This document shows, piece by piece, positions 29,780 through 41,604 of a stretch of 64,000 bases of DNA. Each line of letters begins with the position of its first letter. Positions within the stretch are counted from its first letter, which is position 1. Below the pieces are notes generated by a model, which was given only the letters and a program-made list of their open reading frames with translations, made no database searches and was not told the DNA's origin. The stretch is from Hybos culiciformis (taxonomy: Eukaryota; Arthropoda; Insecta; Diptera; Hybotidae), in NCBI GenBank assembly GCA_964007475.1, contig OZ023274.1, forward strand, positions 58,052,076 to 58,116,075, given 5' to 3'. The position numbers and the translations under genes were made by a program.

Positions 29780-30858
29780 CAGTGGCGAGCGGTCTAAGGT
29801 GCTCCAGGTGCAGAGCACACTCTATTAAAAAATACCTTATCAAAATAAAATTATAAAAAAAAATTATAACTAGCTGGAGTTTTTAAATCAATATGTTTTT
29901 TTTTTCAATATATACTGGCAAACAAAAGTACTCTGAATATTTTCAAAAATTGCATTAGAATCTGACAAAAATTAAAAACTAAATATTTACCATTATCGCA
30001 CGGCAATTATAGTTATTAAAAATTTTTTGGTGCTAATCAGGTGCTAGCACAACTTTCTTGAACAAAAATAATAAAGCTTTTTATTTTTCATACAAAAAAT
30101 TTCCAGCATTGCGCATGCGTAATCATTTTACACAAGCAAAATAACAAAAAATAAATCGTTTTGTGTGCTACAAAATTTCTGCACCTCTCTATCACAAACG
30201 AACATTTTAACAATTTCTGATCCTGCACAAAAAGCTCTAGTGGAAAACTCTAGTGTAAGTTTTTTATATTGTTTTGTGCTTTTGATGTTTTGCCGCTCAA
30301 GGAAATTTTTCTCTCTCTGAATATAAGAACTCTAGTGGAAAACTGTGAAGGTGTGTTTTGTTTTGTGCTTTTGATGTTTTGCCGCTCAAGGAAATTTTTC
30401 TCTTTCTGAACATAAGAACTCTAGTGGAAAACTGTGAAGCTGTGTTTTCTTTTGTTTTGTTTTGTGCTTTTGATGTTTTGCCGCTCAAGGGAATTTTTCT
30501 CTCTGAACATAAGAATCGTAAGGTTCTGAAAAGTAAACGATTGTAAGTGACAATAATGTTGTCTTTAAAAAAAAAAAATTATATTGAAATGTTTTTGTTA
30601 AAATTAAGTTTAATGCTTCTCAGGAAATTTTTTTTATATAGAATATTTTTATTTTAAATTTTTTTTCAGGAGAAGCACTATTGTGAAATTAAATTTCATT
30701 CAAAACTTTAAAAATTATAATTAACTACAATCTAGATTAATTAAAAAAAAAAAAAAAAAAAATGGAACCATAGTCCACGTCCTCGTCATTGGTTCTGGGT
30801 CAATCCAAGAGTGGGACAACTCTGCACACCTTCAAATAAAAGTCACCGCACGCCACTG
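29780..30858. mobile_element. hAT-type non-autonomous element with internal tandem repeats
   Basis: Begins CAGTGGCGAGCGGT and ends ACCGCACGCCACTG; CTTCATAG is duplicated on both sides (29772-29779, 30859-30866). Inside (about 30265-30520) a ~90-100 bp unit beginning TTTTGTGCTTTTGATGTTTT and including GCCGCTCAAGG and AACTCTAGTGGAAAACTGTG occurs three times. No transposase. Confidence 0.9.
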
Positions 30859-30866
30859 CTTCATAG

Positions 30867-32760
30867 GACCATTTTTTTCTAAACTACAGGTGGATTTTTA
30901 CTCTTTTTTTTATTTTTTTTTTATAAAAGTCAAATGAAAATATTTAATTTTAAAATGTTTTCATAAAAATAAATTAAAAATCATTTTTATATAATTATTG
31001 AAATAAAAAATATTATCAAAAAAAAAAAAAATTATAATTAAAATCCAAACATATTTTTATGGTGGATTTTTCAGTTCTTTTTTTTAATTAAAAAAATTTC
31101 AATACAAATTTTTAATGAAAATATTTTTATAAAATTAAATAAGATTTAAATTTATTTTAAAAAATAATTAATAAATAAAAAAATTTAATATCAAAAAATA
31201 TAATACGAAAAAAACTTTTTTGTGGGTAGGTAGAAGGTAGATGCATACCTATATAAGTAGATGGGTACCCAGGTAGACAAACGCAAGTACAGTTGACGTA
31301 CACAAGACCGATTTGGACGAAACTTGGTGAGAGAGTAAAACCGGTTCGCTTAGATTTATATCCCAGAAATTTTCTACCAGTAAGCTCTCGTTTCAGAGAA
31401 ATGCACCCGCAATGTTTTCAAATGCTAGGTAGGTATCTACTTGTATTGTAGTAACCAAATTCTTCGTTTTTTCACAATATGTAGTTTTTTTAAATAAAAA
31501 TTTGTTATTCTGAATGGAAGACGGCAGCCGCCTCTTCCAACCCCGTTAAGAAATTTTTGTTTCGCGATTCGCATATCGTTATTGAGTATTTTTAACGTAC
31601 CTGACGTAATATGTATACATGTCCCTGCTATTAAAAACTTTGGAGGGTCATTTCTCTGAAATGGGAGCATGTCGGTAAAACATGTCTTGGATTTGAACGT
31701 TTGGTTACTGCCTCTACTCTCTCAAAAAGTTTCAGAAAAATCGGGATTGTGTGTTAGCTGAACTTTATCTAAAACGTCTAATAAGAGCTAGGTATAGAAA
31801 CTTTAATTAAATTAATTTGAATTTTTTTAAAATTCATTTAAAATTAAAGATAAATTATTTATATTTGGTATACCTAGAGCCTAGAAATTATAACAAAAAA
31901 AAAATTCAATTTACTTTACCAGGATGAAAAAAAATTTATGGATTAAATTGCTCGATTAATAATGGAAATTTTTATTTAAACAAATACGGTTTTTTTTCTT
32001 AAAAATTAATATTAATAATATAATTAATTGCATTCAATAATTAAATTATATTTTTTTTGTTTTTAATCCCATTTTACAGATTAATCTTAAGCTTTTGTAT
32101 AGGAAATCTCATAGGGTTTCATACATTTGTTAAGATTTTTATGCCTACGAGATGCTGTCTATGTATTGTTTTTTTTTTAATAGAGGGCTTTTAATTTATG
32201 TTGGTATTGCATGAATTTATTTTTCTTGACTCGGAATCATATTTGTATGAGTTTCTGAATAATTAATTTTTACCGTTATAATGCATATAAAATTTCAAAT
32301 CTCAAATTCCAATTATCAAAATCTAAAAAAAAAAAAAAAAACGTGTTTTTTTTTTGCCTCGAAATCAAGTTAGGAGATGTTTCTACAAAAATAATGTTTA
32401 TCTTTGTAATTAATTCAATAACATCAATTGAATCTCAAATTACAATTGCAGTTTAGGCGGAAAATATATTAGGCTCAGCATTTTTCAAATTTCAAATTTA
32501 TCTTTTAAAGAATTTTTAAGCGAAATCGTTTTTAAATTTTACATGCTTCAGCAAGTTTTAAAAAAAAAATTTTGCTTCTATAATTTAATTTAAATATTTT
32601 AATATAAAAATCAATTCGAATCTCATATTACAATTGTCAGTTCTTTTACACCTTAATTACAATTTCACAATTATTTAAAAATACATAATTATGTAATTAT
32701 GTATATACACATATTAAATATGGCTCGACTCAAATTTGATTCAGAACTCTCGTATGATAC
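30867..32760. other. AT-rich DNA with an unclassified repeat
   Basis: No gene. Positions 31215-31750 are less AT-rich and carry phrases such as AACTTGGTGAGAGAGTAAAACC and TTTCTCTGAAATGGGAG, similar in style to the inner arms of the foldback element at 2395-3172 (GAAATGGAGGCC, CCTCTAT/CCTCTAC), so it may be a related decayed element. The rest is A/T runs. Confidence 0.35.
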
Positions 32761-32994
32761 GCGGCTGCACTTAAAATATTTTACTTAGAACTTTACTATT
32801 ATACGCGACTCCACTTAGAAATTTATATTAAAAAAACTTAAATTAATTCACTTAATTCGCCTTAAATTATACAACTAAATATTCTGCCTATATCATCAGC
32901 TTAAAAATTAACCTAAATAATCCACTTAAAAATTCACCTTTAAATAAACCACTTAAATAATCCACTTAAATAATCCACTTAAATAATCCACTTA

Positions 32995-34139
32995 CACACA
33001 AAAAAAAAACTCAGTATTTCTAACAAAAATATTTCTGTTGCCATTTAACAAAATTCAATCTTTAATTTTAATAAAAAATTTGTAAGAGGAACACAATATT
33101 TGTTATTTTAAGTGGATAGAAATTGTTAACGTTAAAGAAAGCTTCTTGTATTAACAAAAATTAATATTTCTAAAATTAACAAATATGATCGTTAATTCAA
33201 CAAATAAGTTTTGACTTTTAACAAAAAAAATTTCAATATTATGTGGATTAGATAAAAAATTTCATTGTTGTAACATAACTAGAATTTGGTTTTTTTTAAC
33301 AACATTTTTAATTATAACAACAAAAAGATTTATTTGAAATCTCTTAAAGTAACAAATACTTGTATCATATTAACAGAATTTTTTTTGGTGAAACAAAATA
33401 TTTTTTTAACGTACAAAATATATTCTGTGCGAACTTATATTTTCCATTTTACACATTGCCGTAAATGTAGTTCATAGCTCAGTGGCAGAGTTCGTGGATT
33501 GCAATGTTTAGGACGTGGTTCGAAGCTACAAGCGGGCATGAAAAAATTATTAAATAAAAAAATTTAAAAAATAAATAAAAAAATAAGAAAAATAAATAAA
33601 TAAAAAAAATTAAATAAAATAAAAAAAAATAAAAATAAAAAATAAATTAAAATTGAAAAAAAAAATAATAATAAAAAATAATTAAAAAAAAAATAAAAAA
33701 AAAATAAAAAAAAAATTAAAAAAAAATGAAAAAAAAAATATGAAAAAAATTAATAAAAAAAAAAATAAATAAATAAAAATAAATAAATAAAAAATTAAAT
33801 AAATAAAAAAAAAATTTAGTCTAGTAAATTTTTTTTTTGCATTTGCGGTGTTTTTGCTGATGAATTTGAAAGGTTTTTGGTTTTGGGGTATAACTAACTT
33901 TGTTTTTGTAAAGATACAAATTATTCGTAAATTTAACACTATAATAACGTTAATCTGACAAAAGTTTTTTTCTATCATAACGAAATATTTTATTACATTA
34001 ACACAATATTTTGAAAGCGATTTTAACATAAATAATTTATCTTTAGAACAAATATTTCTGTTGGCGCTATACTAACAAAATATTTGTTGTTTTAATCTAC
34101 ATTTTTGGTTCGAAATACTGAGTTTTTTTTTTTTGTGTG
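32995..34139. mobile_element. TA-flanked MITE
   Basis: Ends CACACAAAAAAAAAACTCAG... and ...CTGAGTTTTTTTTTTTTGTGTG, about 26 bp inverted through AGTATTTC/GAAATACT, with TA on each side (32993-32994, 34140-34141), as for Tc1/mariner-type elements. It lies inside the minisatellite. No transposase. Confidence 0.8.
33467..33815 (+). mobile_element. tRNA-like SINE with A-rich tail
   Basis: TAGTTCATAGCTCAGTGGCAG has an A-box-like core and GTGGTTCGAAGCT about 40 bases later a B-box-like core, as in the pol III promoter of a tRNA. The fold is imperfect and no clear anticodon arm is seen, so it is not a working tRNA gene. It is followed by ~270 bp of A-rich sequence (33540-33815), a SINE-like tail. 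Confidence 0.4.
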
Positions 34140-34479
34140 TAAATAATCCACTAAAATAATCCACTTAAAGAATCCGCTTAAAAATTCACTTAAATAATCC
34201 GCTAAAAAAATTCGACTAAATGATCCACTTAAATAATCCACTTAAAAATTCACCTTAATAATTCACTTGAAAAAATTCACGTTAATAATCCGCTTAAATA
34301 ATCGGCTTAAATAATCCGCTTAAATAATCTGCTTAAATAATCCGCTTAAAAAAATCACCTTTATAATCCGCTTAAATAATCCACTTAAAAAAAATTCACT
34401 TAAATAATCCGCTTAAAAAAATCACTTTAATAATCCGCTTAAAATCCGCTTAAATAATCCGCCCATTGGTCCAGAACTC

Positions 34480-35882
34480 TCATAAACTATCTCGCCAATT
34501 TTTTTTTTTATCTGGCCCTGATTTTTTCGGAATCGCTAATAAAGGTGAATTCCACGGGCTTTTACTAAGCTCAATAATTTTATTTTCTAACATTTCCCTA
34601 ACATGTTCCCTTATTACTTCTTTATGTATTTGTGGTAACCGATACATCTTTTGATTTATTGGTGCTGAATCTATTGGGGTTATAATTGAATGTACAGCTT
34701 CGTCTGTATGTGACAATTTATCATCAGGCAGAAAAAAATTCTATTATATTCTTTACAAATTTGAGTAACAGACTCTTTTTCGATATCATTTAACGTACCA
34801 TCTAAATTTATTTCTTCTAATAGTAGTTTACATCTTTTTTCGACAATTTCTTCGTTATTAATTTTACAATAATTTCTTTTCGCTTCATATCTTTTACTCT
34901 TTTACTTCTATTTTTGTAACCTAATTTTTCCTTTGAACTACATTCTCTTTCTGTAAAATTTTTTAAATTTCCAATTCTATATTCATTTAGGAACATTGTA
35001 TTTCATTTAGAAACATTGTTATTCTATTTTATAAATTGTAACATCAAAATAATTAAAATTCATTAGACCCACTACAACGTACCCATTAATCGGTTTAATT
35101 AAGCTATTTGTTAAAAACACTACAGGAATGATTTCTGTTGAAAAACATATAGCCTCCTCTTTCAGGATTGTTGGGATTTTAAAACTTTTTTTTTGAACGA
35201 ACTGGAATCGAAAATACTGCCACATGTTCCTTTCTTACAATTTTCAAATATGTCATTGTGAAAACTCGCAAATATTTTCCCAAAATCATAACAATCACTG
35301 TTAGCATTAGACTGTACAATGTCATGATGATTGTTTATTAGAATTTCAGTTTCAGTTTCCATGCGAGGAAATCTGAGAATTTGATTTGGTCCTTCGACAT
35401 TACAATTTTTTTTTAAAAAGTTAAAACCTAAAATGCCATCTCCCGGTATATTCTTATTTTTTTTTATTACATTAAATTCACATTGTACTTTAATTTTTTC
35501 CTTATTTAATAATTCGTTTTCATTTTGATTTTGCTGATTTATAATTTTTTCTTCATAATTTGGTATCATTATATTACCTACTACTTTACCTAGTGTATCA
35601 GCTTTTCCATTTATCGAACTCAAAATAATTTTTTCATTAACATTTATTTCAACATCTTTTTTTATAACGTCGCTATTTATTAAACTAACTTCAGAGCCAG
35701 TATCCACCAATAATTCTACTCTAGGATTATTACTAATATCTAATTCTACGTGTATTGTCGGTGCAAATTTTTTTCGCTCTGTTGTATCTAGGACCGATAT
35801 GGGACGTTTGCATTCGGTCCTTCTTCGTTTCCCGATATATTGTTGCCCTCATTTTCAGATGCAACCTTTTTTTGTTCGTAAA
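34480..35882 (-). pseudogene. gypsy-like pol fragment (protease and RT N-terminus)
   Basis: Minus strand. The protease active site Leu-Val-Asp-Thr-Gly-Ser-Glu-Val lies near 35705, in a frame of ~180 residues to 35162. A decayed stretch follows, then 34716-34480 encodes Ile-Asn-Gln-Lys-Met-Tyr-Arg-Leu-Pro...Lys-Ser-Pro-Trp-Asn-Ser-Pro-Leu, the start of an RT, which breaks off at the minisatellite before the catalytic motifs. The upstream part joins, across the hAT, to the gag entry at 38713. Confidence 0.75.
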
Positions 35883-36656
35883 CAGTGCTGTCGTTTTAAA
35901 TTTTCATAAAGCAGTAGAATTCCAAAAAAGGGCAGTAGATTAGAAAAAAAAGCAGTAGAATTCAACCAATAAAGCGGTTGAAATAAGTTTTTACTTTTTG
36001 AGCTCGACTTCTTTCTTTGCCTGTATCTACCGATAAATAAAAAACGTCTTTTAAATTAAATATTTACATATTATCACAAATGTGATAAAACAAATTTTAA
36101 AGAAATTTAAAATGATTTTTACTTCTTGGCTAGTAAAACCTGCTAATAAAACTTACACTCCAAATCATTTTTCTTCGGATTTTTAAAAAAGAAAATTCTG
36201 AATTAATAAGTTGTCTCCACTCCCCATCTAATTCCTCAACATCATCTACATCTTCAACAAAATTAAGGAATGCTTTAATCAAAAGTACTAAAGAAGGTCC
36301 CAAATTCTTTAAATTTATAAATTTTAATCTGTTTTAAAAAAGGGTCATTAAAATTAAATCTTTCAAAAATCTAATACATTAAACCAGGCCTGGGCAAACC
36401 AAAACATAAGCGAGCCAATTTTAAAAAATATCAAAAATGAAAGAGCCGCAAATTTTTTTAATAATTAAAAATGTATACAAGAAAATCAATGTACCGTATT
36501 TAATTTTTGATTTATATACCATTTTAAAATATTAAAATAAAACAATAATTTTGATTTATATAATCATGAATTTTATATATTTTTCAAAATATATAAAATA
36601 ATGTTATATAATTTAGTTTGACTTTTTTTTTATTAATCTTCAAAATTAATTGTAAT

Positions 36657-38500
36657 TAGTGATTGTGCTCGAGAATCCGGTATCGAGAATTCCCGAGATT
36701 TACAAGGAAATAGGATTCCCGATTCTCAAGAAGTTTAGTTCTTTATATTTCGGTATTCCCGATTCCCGAGAAAAATTATTAGTAAACTCGGGATTTGGAA
36801 ATTGTAATACAAAACACTATAACTTTATGATTATAATTAAAGTATAAATGATCTAATTATATAATATACACTGAGAATAAAAACTATAGTAATTATACAA
36901 TTTGGCTTGGGGGAAAAAAAATGTGCTAAATTCCAAAAAAAAATTATAAAAGTAAAATTCTTATTATGTGCAACTGTTAAATTATCCAAATGCTTGCATA
37001 AATTACTAAAACAATGTATAAAGTTTATATGAACACTTATACAAATCATCTTCAAAAAAAAAATTACACATGGCCATTACCACTTCGATAAATTAACATA
37101 TTAAAAAGTATATTTTAATACAAAACTAAGTTGATTTAACAAAGTTTAACTTTGTTAAAATAACTAAATTAACTTTGTTATTGTATATGGTACGGCGAAT
37201 GTGCGAATTCCGGTGAATGTGAGTTTGAAAACCCGTAATTTTAAAATTACATTACATTTACCGATTGAACTCCATTTTTGTGTAGAGCGTAGAGGGGGTA
37301 CCTCTTATCCAAATAGGGCGCGCGCCGCAAATCCCACTGACCGACCACCAGTTCGCCCGCTCGCCACCCCCAGGCCCGCTACGTGCAAGTAAGCCGCCCT
37401 TGTGCAAATTTTAAAAATATCCGCCCTTTCAACTGAGTCAATAAAAATGTTTAAAGAAAAATAAATTTTGTAAATTATTATTTAACATAATTTTATTGCA
37501 TTTTTATAGTAATTCTAATTAAATAAAAAAAATATAAAAAATGTTCGCCCGTCTGGCTTTTCAAGCAACAAAAGCTTCTATTAACGAACGCATATATAAA
37601 GTGTCCATAACAGAGCTTTCTATAGATATTAGATATTACAGATAACCCTACCAAACGTTCTTGTGATGTTGTGGATCTTAAATAATTTTTAATTAATTTT
37701 AGTTTCGAAAAGCCTAAGCCTACTGTGTGCTTATTTTTTCAAAAAAAAGCGATTTTTTAAAAAAAGGGTCGATTATAGAAACTATATTTTGTTAATTTGA
37801 ATATGAACTTTCAAAATATCATCAAAACAAGAAATACCTACCTTATTTATTTTTATCTTTAATACGGACAAAAATGATTTGTAAATTTTGACCGTTAAAA
37901 TCAAGACTTTGTTCGAAATTTTTTTTTAGAGTTCTTTAATTTTATTTTTTCATGCATAATAAATAGAAATTCTGCCGCCCCTTGGCTTGCCGCCCTTGTG
38001 CGGCGCACAACCTGCCCACCACTACGCGGCGGCCCTGACCACCCCGCACTCCCCTATTTGGATAAGGGGTACCACCTCTACGCCCTACGCAAAAATAGGG
38101 CCAATCGAGTCGGTAAATGTAATGTAATATTGACATTTACGAAAAGTAAACTCACATTCACCGGAATTCGCACATTTCCCGTAACATATACAAGTACTTG
38201 GTAAGCTGAAAACTGTGTATTTTATACTAGGTTTTTGTATAATTATACTATAGTTTTATTCTCGGTGATGTATATAAAAAACCAATATTTTCTGTTTATA
38301 TTTGCATGATTTATTTTGCCTCATTTAATTTTGTTTTTGTTATAAACAGGTATTTTTTCAACTAGCCTAATTTCTATAAAATCTCGAGATTCTCGAGAAT
38401 TGCTGGAAAGGAATCTTTAATCTCGAGAAATGAATTTATAGGAGATTCGGGAATTCCCGAATCCCGAGAATTAAAAATTTTCGAGAAAACACAATCACTA
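36657..38500. mobile_element. hAT-like element nested in the outer hAT
   Basis: Ends TAGTGATTGTG...CACAATCACTA; ATTGTAAT duplicated at 36649-36656 and 38501-38508. Subterminal regions are rich in CTCGAGA/CCCGAGA motifs on both sides. Confidence 0.9.
37181..38193. mobile_element. long-inverted-repeat element nested third
   Basis: TTGTATATGG...GTGCGAATTCCGG at the left is mirrored by CCGGAATTCGCAC...CATATACAA at the right, and similarity continues inward for about 140 bp on each side (e.g. GGTACC near 37300 and 38070). The centre is AT-rich between GC-rich arms. No target duplication found. Confidence 0.65.
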
Positions 38501-38712
38501 ATTGTAATTTTTGATAATGACACCCTTAATTGATTTGTTAAATTCTCGTCCGTAATTGAAACTCAATGTTTATTTTTACAATATTTCATTTTTGAAAAAA
38601 GTGATTCACAAAGTTGTTAGTTCCAAATGCCAAAAAGCAGTAGGGCAGTAGATAATATCAAAAAGCAGTAGATCTACTGCTAAAGCAGTAGAACGACAGC
38701 ACTGTTCGTAAA

Positions 38713-39850
38713 TACGTTTTGGTTCGCAATCTTCAATGTTATGATCCAGACGCTGACTAAAAATACAATGGAATTGATTTCCTATCTGATTTACGCGACT
38801 CGGTTTGTTTTTTCTACACTCCAATAAAGTATGTCCTTGAATTTTACAAAAGGTACAGAATTTTGCTCTACATCCACGACTATATGCCCACTCTTTCCAC
38901 AAGAATAACAAATTATTCGTCTTGTAAAATTTTAATTTCTATCAACAAAATTAGAATTCTGCGTTGGATTAAACTTATTCATGTTATTGCTATGATTGAA
39001 ATAATTTGGTTTTGTTTGCGGCGACCAAGAGTGGTTGGATATCGAATTTGTATTTAAATTAAGTTCGTAATTTGGACCAAAATTTGTGAAATGTTGGTCA
39101 CGATAACTTTGTTTCGAATGCGGAGTAAAATTTTCTGGATTATTAAAAATAAGGCGTTTTATTGTTATTGGGCCCTAATAATGGATTATAACCACGAGAT
39201 GGAAAAACCAAACTGTTAAAACTATTATTTTCAAGCTGTTCTGTTTCAGTTACTTCGTTAATAAGCTCCTCCAAATTTTTTGTTCCAAGTAGACAAGCGA
39301 ATTATTTGAGGAAATTGCTCAGTAGCCCGCTAATAAATACTTGAGTAGCTATCAGTTCATATTGTTTTATCATCGGGTCACTAGCTTTTCCTTACAGATT
39401 TTGATTAAAAATAGTTCGCATTCCTTTAATTTGAATTGATTCTTTGTCCGAACTGACGAACAGATTCCTGATTAAATTGCCTACAACTTTGCAATTCTTG
39501 AGTTAAACTAGCTAAATCTTTCGTAGGATAATAATAATTCATAAGAATTAACTGTAATTCATCAAAAGTTGTAAAAGTTTGATTTATATACATTTCATAA
39601 GGTATTCCTCTTAATTTTAGTTTAGGTAATAAAGATAAAAACATTGTTTTCTCCTCTTCCTCCGTTAAAGAATTATAAATGGTATTAGAAATTTTCAAAA
39701 AAATATGGAGATCATATGTGTCGATGTTTATCAAACCGCGTCTATTCCATTTAAGTTGATTTTGAAATAAATGACAAAAACTTATCAAATCTTTATTTCT
39801 TGTCCGATTTTTATGAAATAAAATGTTTTCGATAGGTTTTTGGCACTGCT
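38713..39850 (-). pseudogene. gag: gypsy-like gag with zinc knuckles
   Basis: Minus strand. 39788-39426 encodes a retrotransposon gag core (Tyr-Asp-Leu-His-Ile-Phe-Leu-Lys-Ile ... Gln-Ser-Cys-Arg-Gln-Phe-Asn-Gln-Glu-Ser-Val-Arg-Gln-Phe). After a decayed part, 38911-38713 has the knuckle CTFCKIQGHTLLEC (CX2CX4HX4C), preceded in another frame by CysXXCysGlyLysSerGlyHis and followed by a His/Cys pair. Several frameshifts. Its 5' part continues at 52550-53048 on the far side of the Harbinger element. Confidence 0.7.
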
Positions 39851-40304
39851 ATAGCTGTGTAAAAAACCACAAATATTTTTTAAGAATAAATTGCATTTTT
39901 GCCTAAATGAAGTTTGGAATAGACAAGTTTTGAAAATCACAAATGGAAAAGACAAGCTTTAATTAATACTATTATGAACTTTTGCTAAATATAATTACAG
40001 AATTGACAAACTTTGATATTAAAATTTGATTTTCTTTTTTATAAAATAAAATTTATTGAAAAAAATAATAGAAATTCTATGAATACAAAACTCTTAATAA
40101 AATAAAAATAAAAATTAACAAGAAAAAAAAAAAAAAAGACCTGCTATGATAAATTGCAAAATGGAAAAGACCTGCTATGATTAATAAGAAAATGGAATAG
40201 ACGAATTTTGAAAAAAAAAAAATTGGAATAGGCAAGCTTTGATAAACAGAAAAAATGGAATAGATGGCCTTTTGAAAAAATACGAAATTCTTTGCAAAAT
40301 CTAA
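39851..40304. repeat. degenerate repeats of a GGAATAGACAAGTTTTG-like unit
   Basis: About eight imperfect copies of an AATGGAAWAGACRARYTTTGA-type phrase between 39910 and 40270, with one more on the other side of the Harbinger element near 52440. The Harbinger target is therefore inside this repeat tract. Confidence 0.55.
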
Positions 40305-41604
40305 TGCTGGCCATACACGGTCCAACTTGGTTGTACAACATGTTGACAACATGGCAAGTTGTATCGTGTGTGGGCAAGTTGACAACTTGTTGGCCGACCA
40401 ATTTGACGGTTGGAAGTTGGTTGGCAAAAAATATAAAAATTTTAATTTTTGTAGGTTTTTTGTTGGTTTTTTGTTGAAGTTGTCTAGTGTATGGGCAAGT
40501 TGTCAACCTGTTGTAAACCAAAATGACGTTAATTGTTATTTTGAGTCAAAAATATAAACAAACAATAAAATTTAATAATTGTTTGAAATACTTTTAATTA
40601 TTTGGCTCTTTTTTTTTACTTATTAAAATTAGTATTATTAAAAAAATTACTTAATATTATTACAAGATGAGTGAAACAATTTGCGCTCTGGCAATTATAG
40701 CTGAGATATGTTTTGAAGATAAAAAAACTGTTCAAAGAAAAATCTGGATGAAAAAATGGTTTAAGGACAGGCGAAGATATTCAAACGTAAAATTATTAAA
40801 AGTATTAAAAACAAGTCACGCAGAAGATTTTATGAATTACTTACGTATGGATAAAGTATGTTTTGAAAATCTTTTCCAAAAAGTAAGACCATTAATTGTA
40901 AAACAAGATACAATTATGAGAGATGCAATCCCAGCGGAGACGCGTTTGTCCTTAACATTAAGATTTTTGGCAAACGGTAACTCTTTCGAAGATTTAAAAT
41001 TTTTCTATGCAATATCTCCGCAATGCATTGGAAAAATTGTATTAGAAACGTGTGAGGCAATAACAAAAGTTTTGAAAAATTATATAAAGGTAAGTCATAT
41101 CAGAATTCGTAAAAGTTGTTTTAACTGATAAATATAACGTTTGTTTTTCTAAATTTTAGCTGCCTAGTACTTCGGATGAATGGAAAGAAGGAGCTGAAAA
41201 ATTCCAATTATTAAGTGGGTTTCCACATTGCGTAGGCGCAATCGACGGCAAGCACGTGCTTATAAAAAAGCCAGAGAAATCAGGATCTTTTTATTTTAAT
41301 TATAAAAAGACTTGTAGTATTGTTCTAATGGCAGTGGTCAATGCAAATTGTGAGTTTTTATTCGTAGATGCTGGAACAAATGGGCGAATATCGGACGGTG
41401 GTGTACTTCTCACTACAACATTTTTTTCGAAATTGAAAGATAAGCAGCTTAATATTCCTGATGCCGAAGTGGTCAATCCTTCGAATAAGGTTTTACGTTA
41501 CGTCTTTGTAGCTGATGATGCGTTTGCATTAAGAGAAGACCTAGTGAAGCCATATAGGGGCAGCAATTTGAGTAAACAACAAGAGTTTTTTAATAAAAAA
41601 CTAA

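Larger units (their letters stand above)
32840..34470. repeat. 13-bp minisatellite, split by a MITE
   Basis: Degenerate copies of CTTAAATAATCC(A/G) occupy about 32840-32994 and 34140-34470. The two halves are separated by the element at 32995-34139. The repeat joins directly to the truncated gypsy-like pol at 34480. Confidence 0.8.
35883..38704. mobile_element. hAT element (outer) in gypsy-like gag-pol
   Basis: Ends CAGTGCTGTCGTT...AACGACAGCACTG; TTCGTAAA duplicated at 35875-35882 and 38705-38712. Near each end are short repeats of GCAGTAGA. Removing it rejoins the gag-pol reading direction. No transposase recognised. Confidence 0.92.

Noticed and set aside
33467..33540. Functional tRNA gene
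   Set aside because: A and B boxes are suggestive, but the cloverleaf and anticodon arm do not form properly; more like a SINE head.
32840..34470. CRISPR-like array
   Set aside because: Units are 13 bp head-to-tail with no spacers, in a eukaryotic repeat context.
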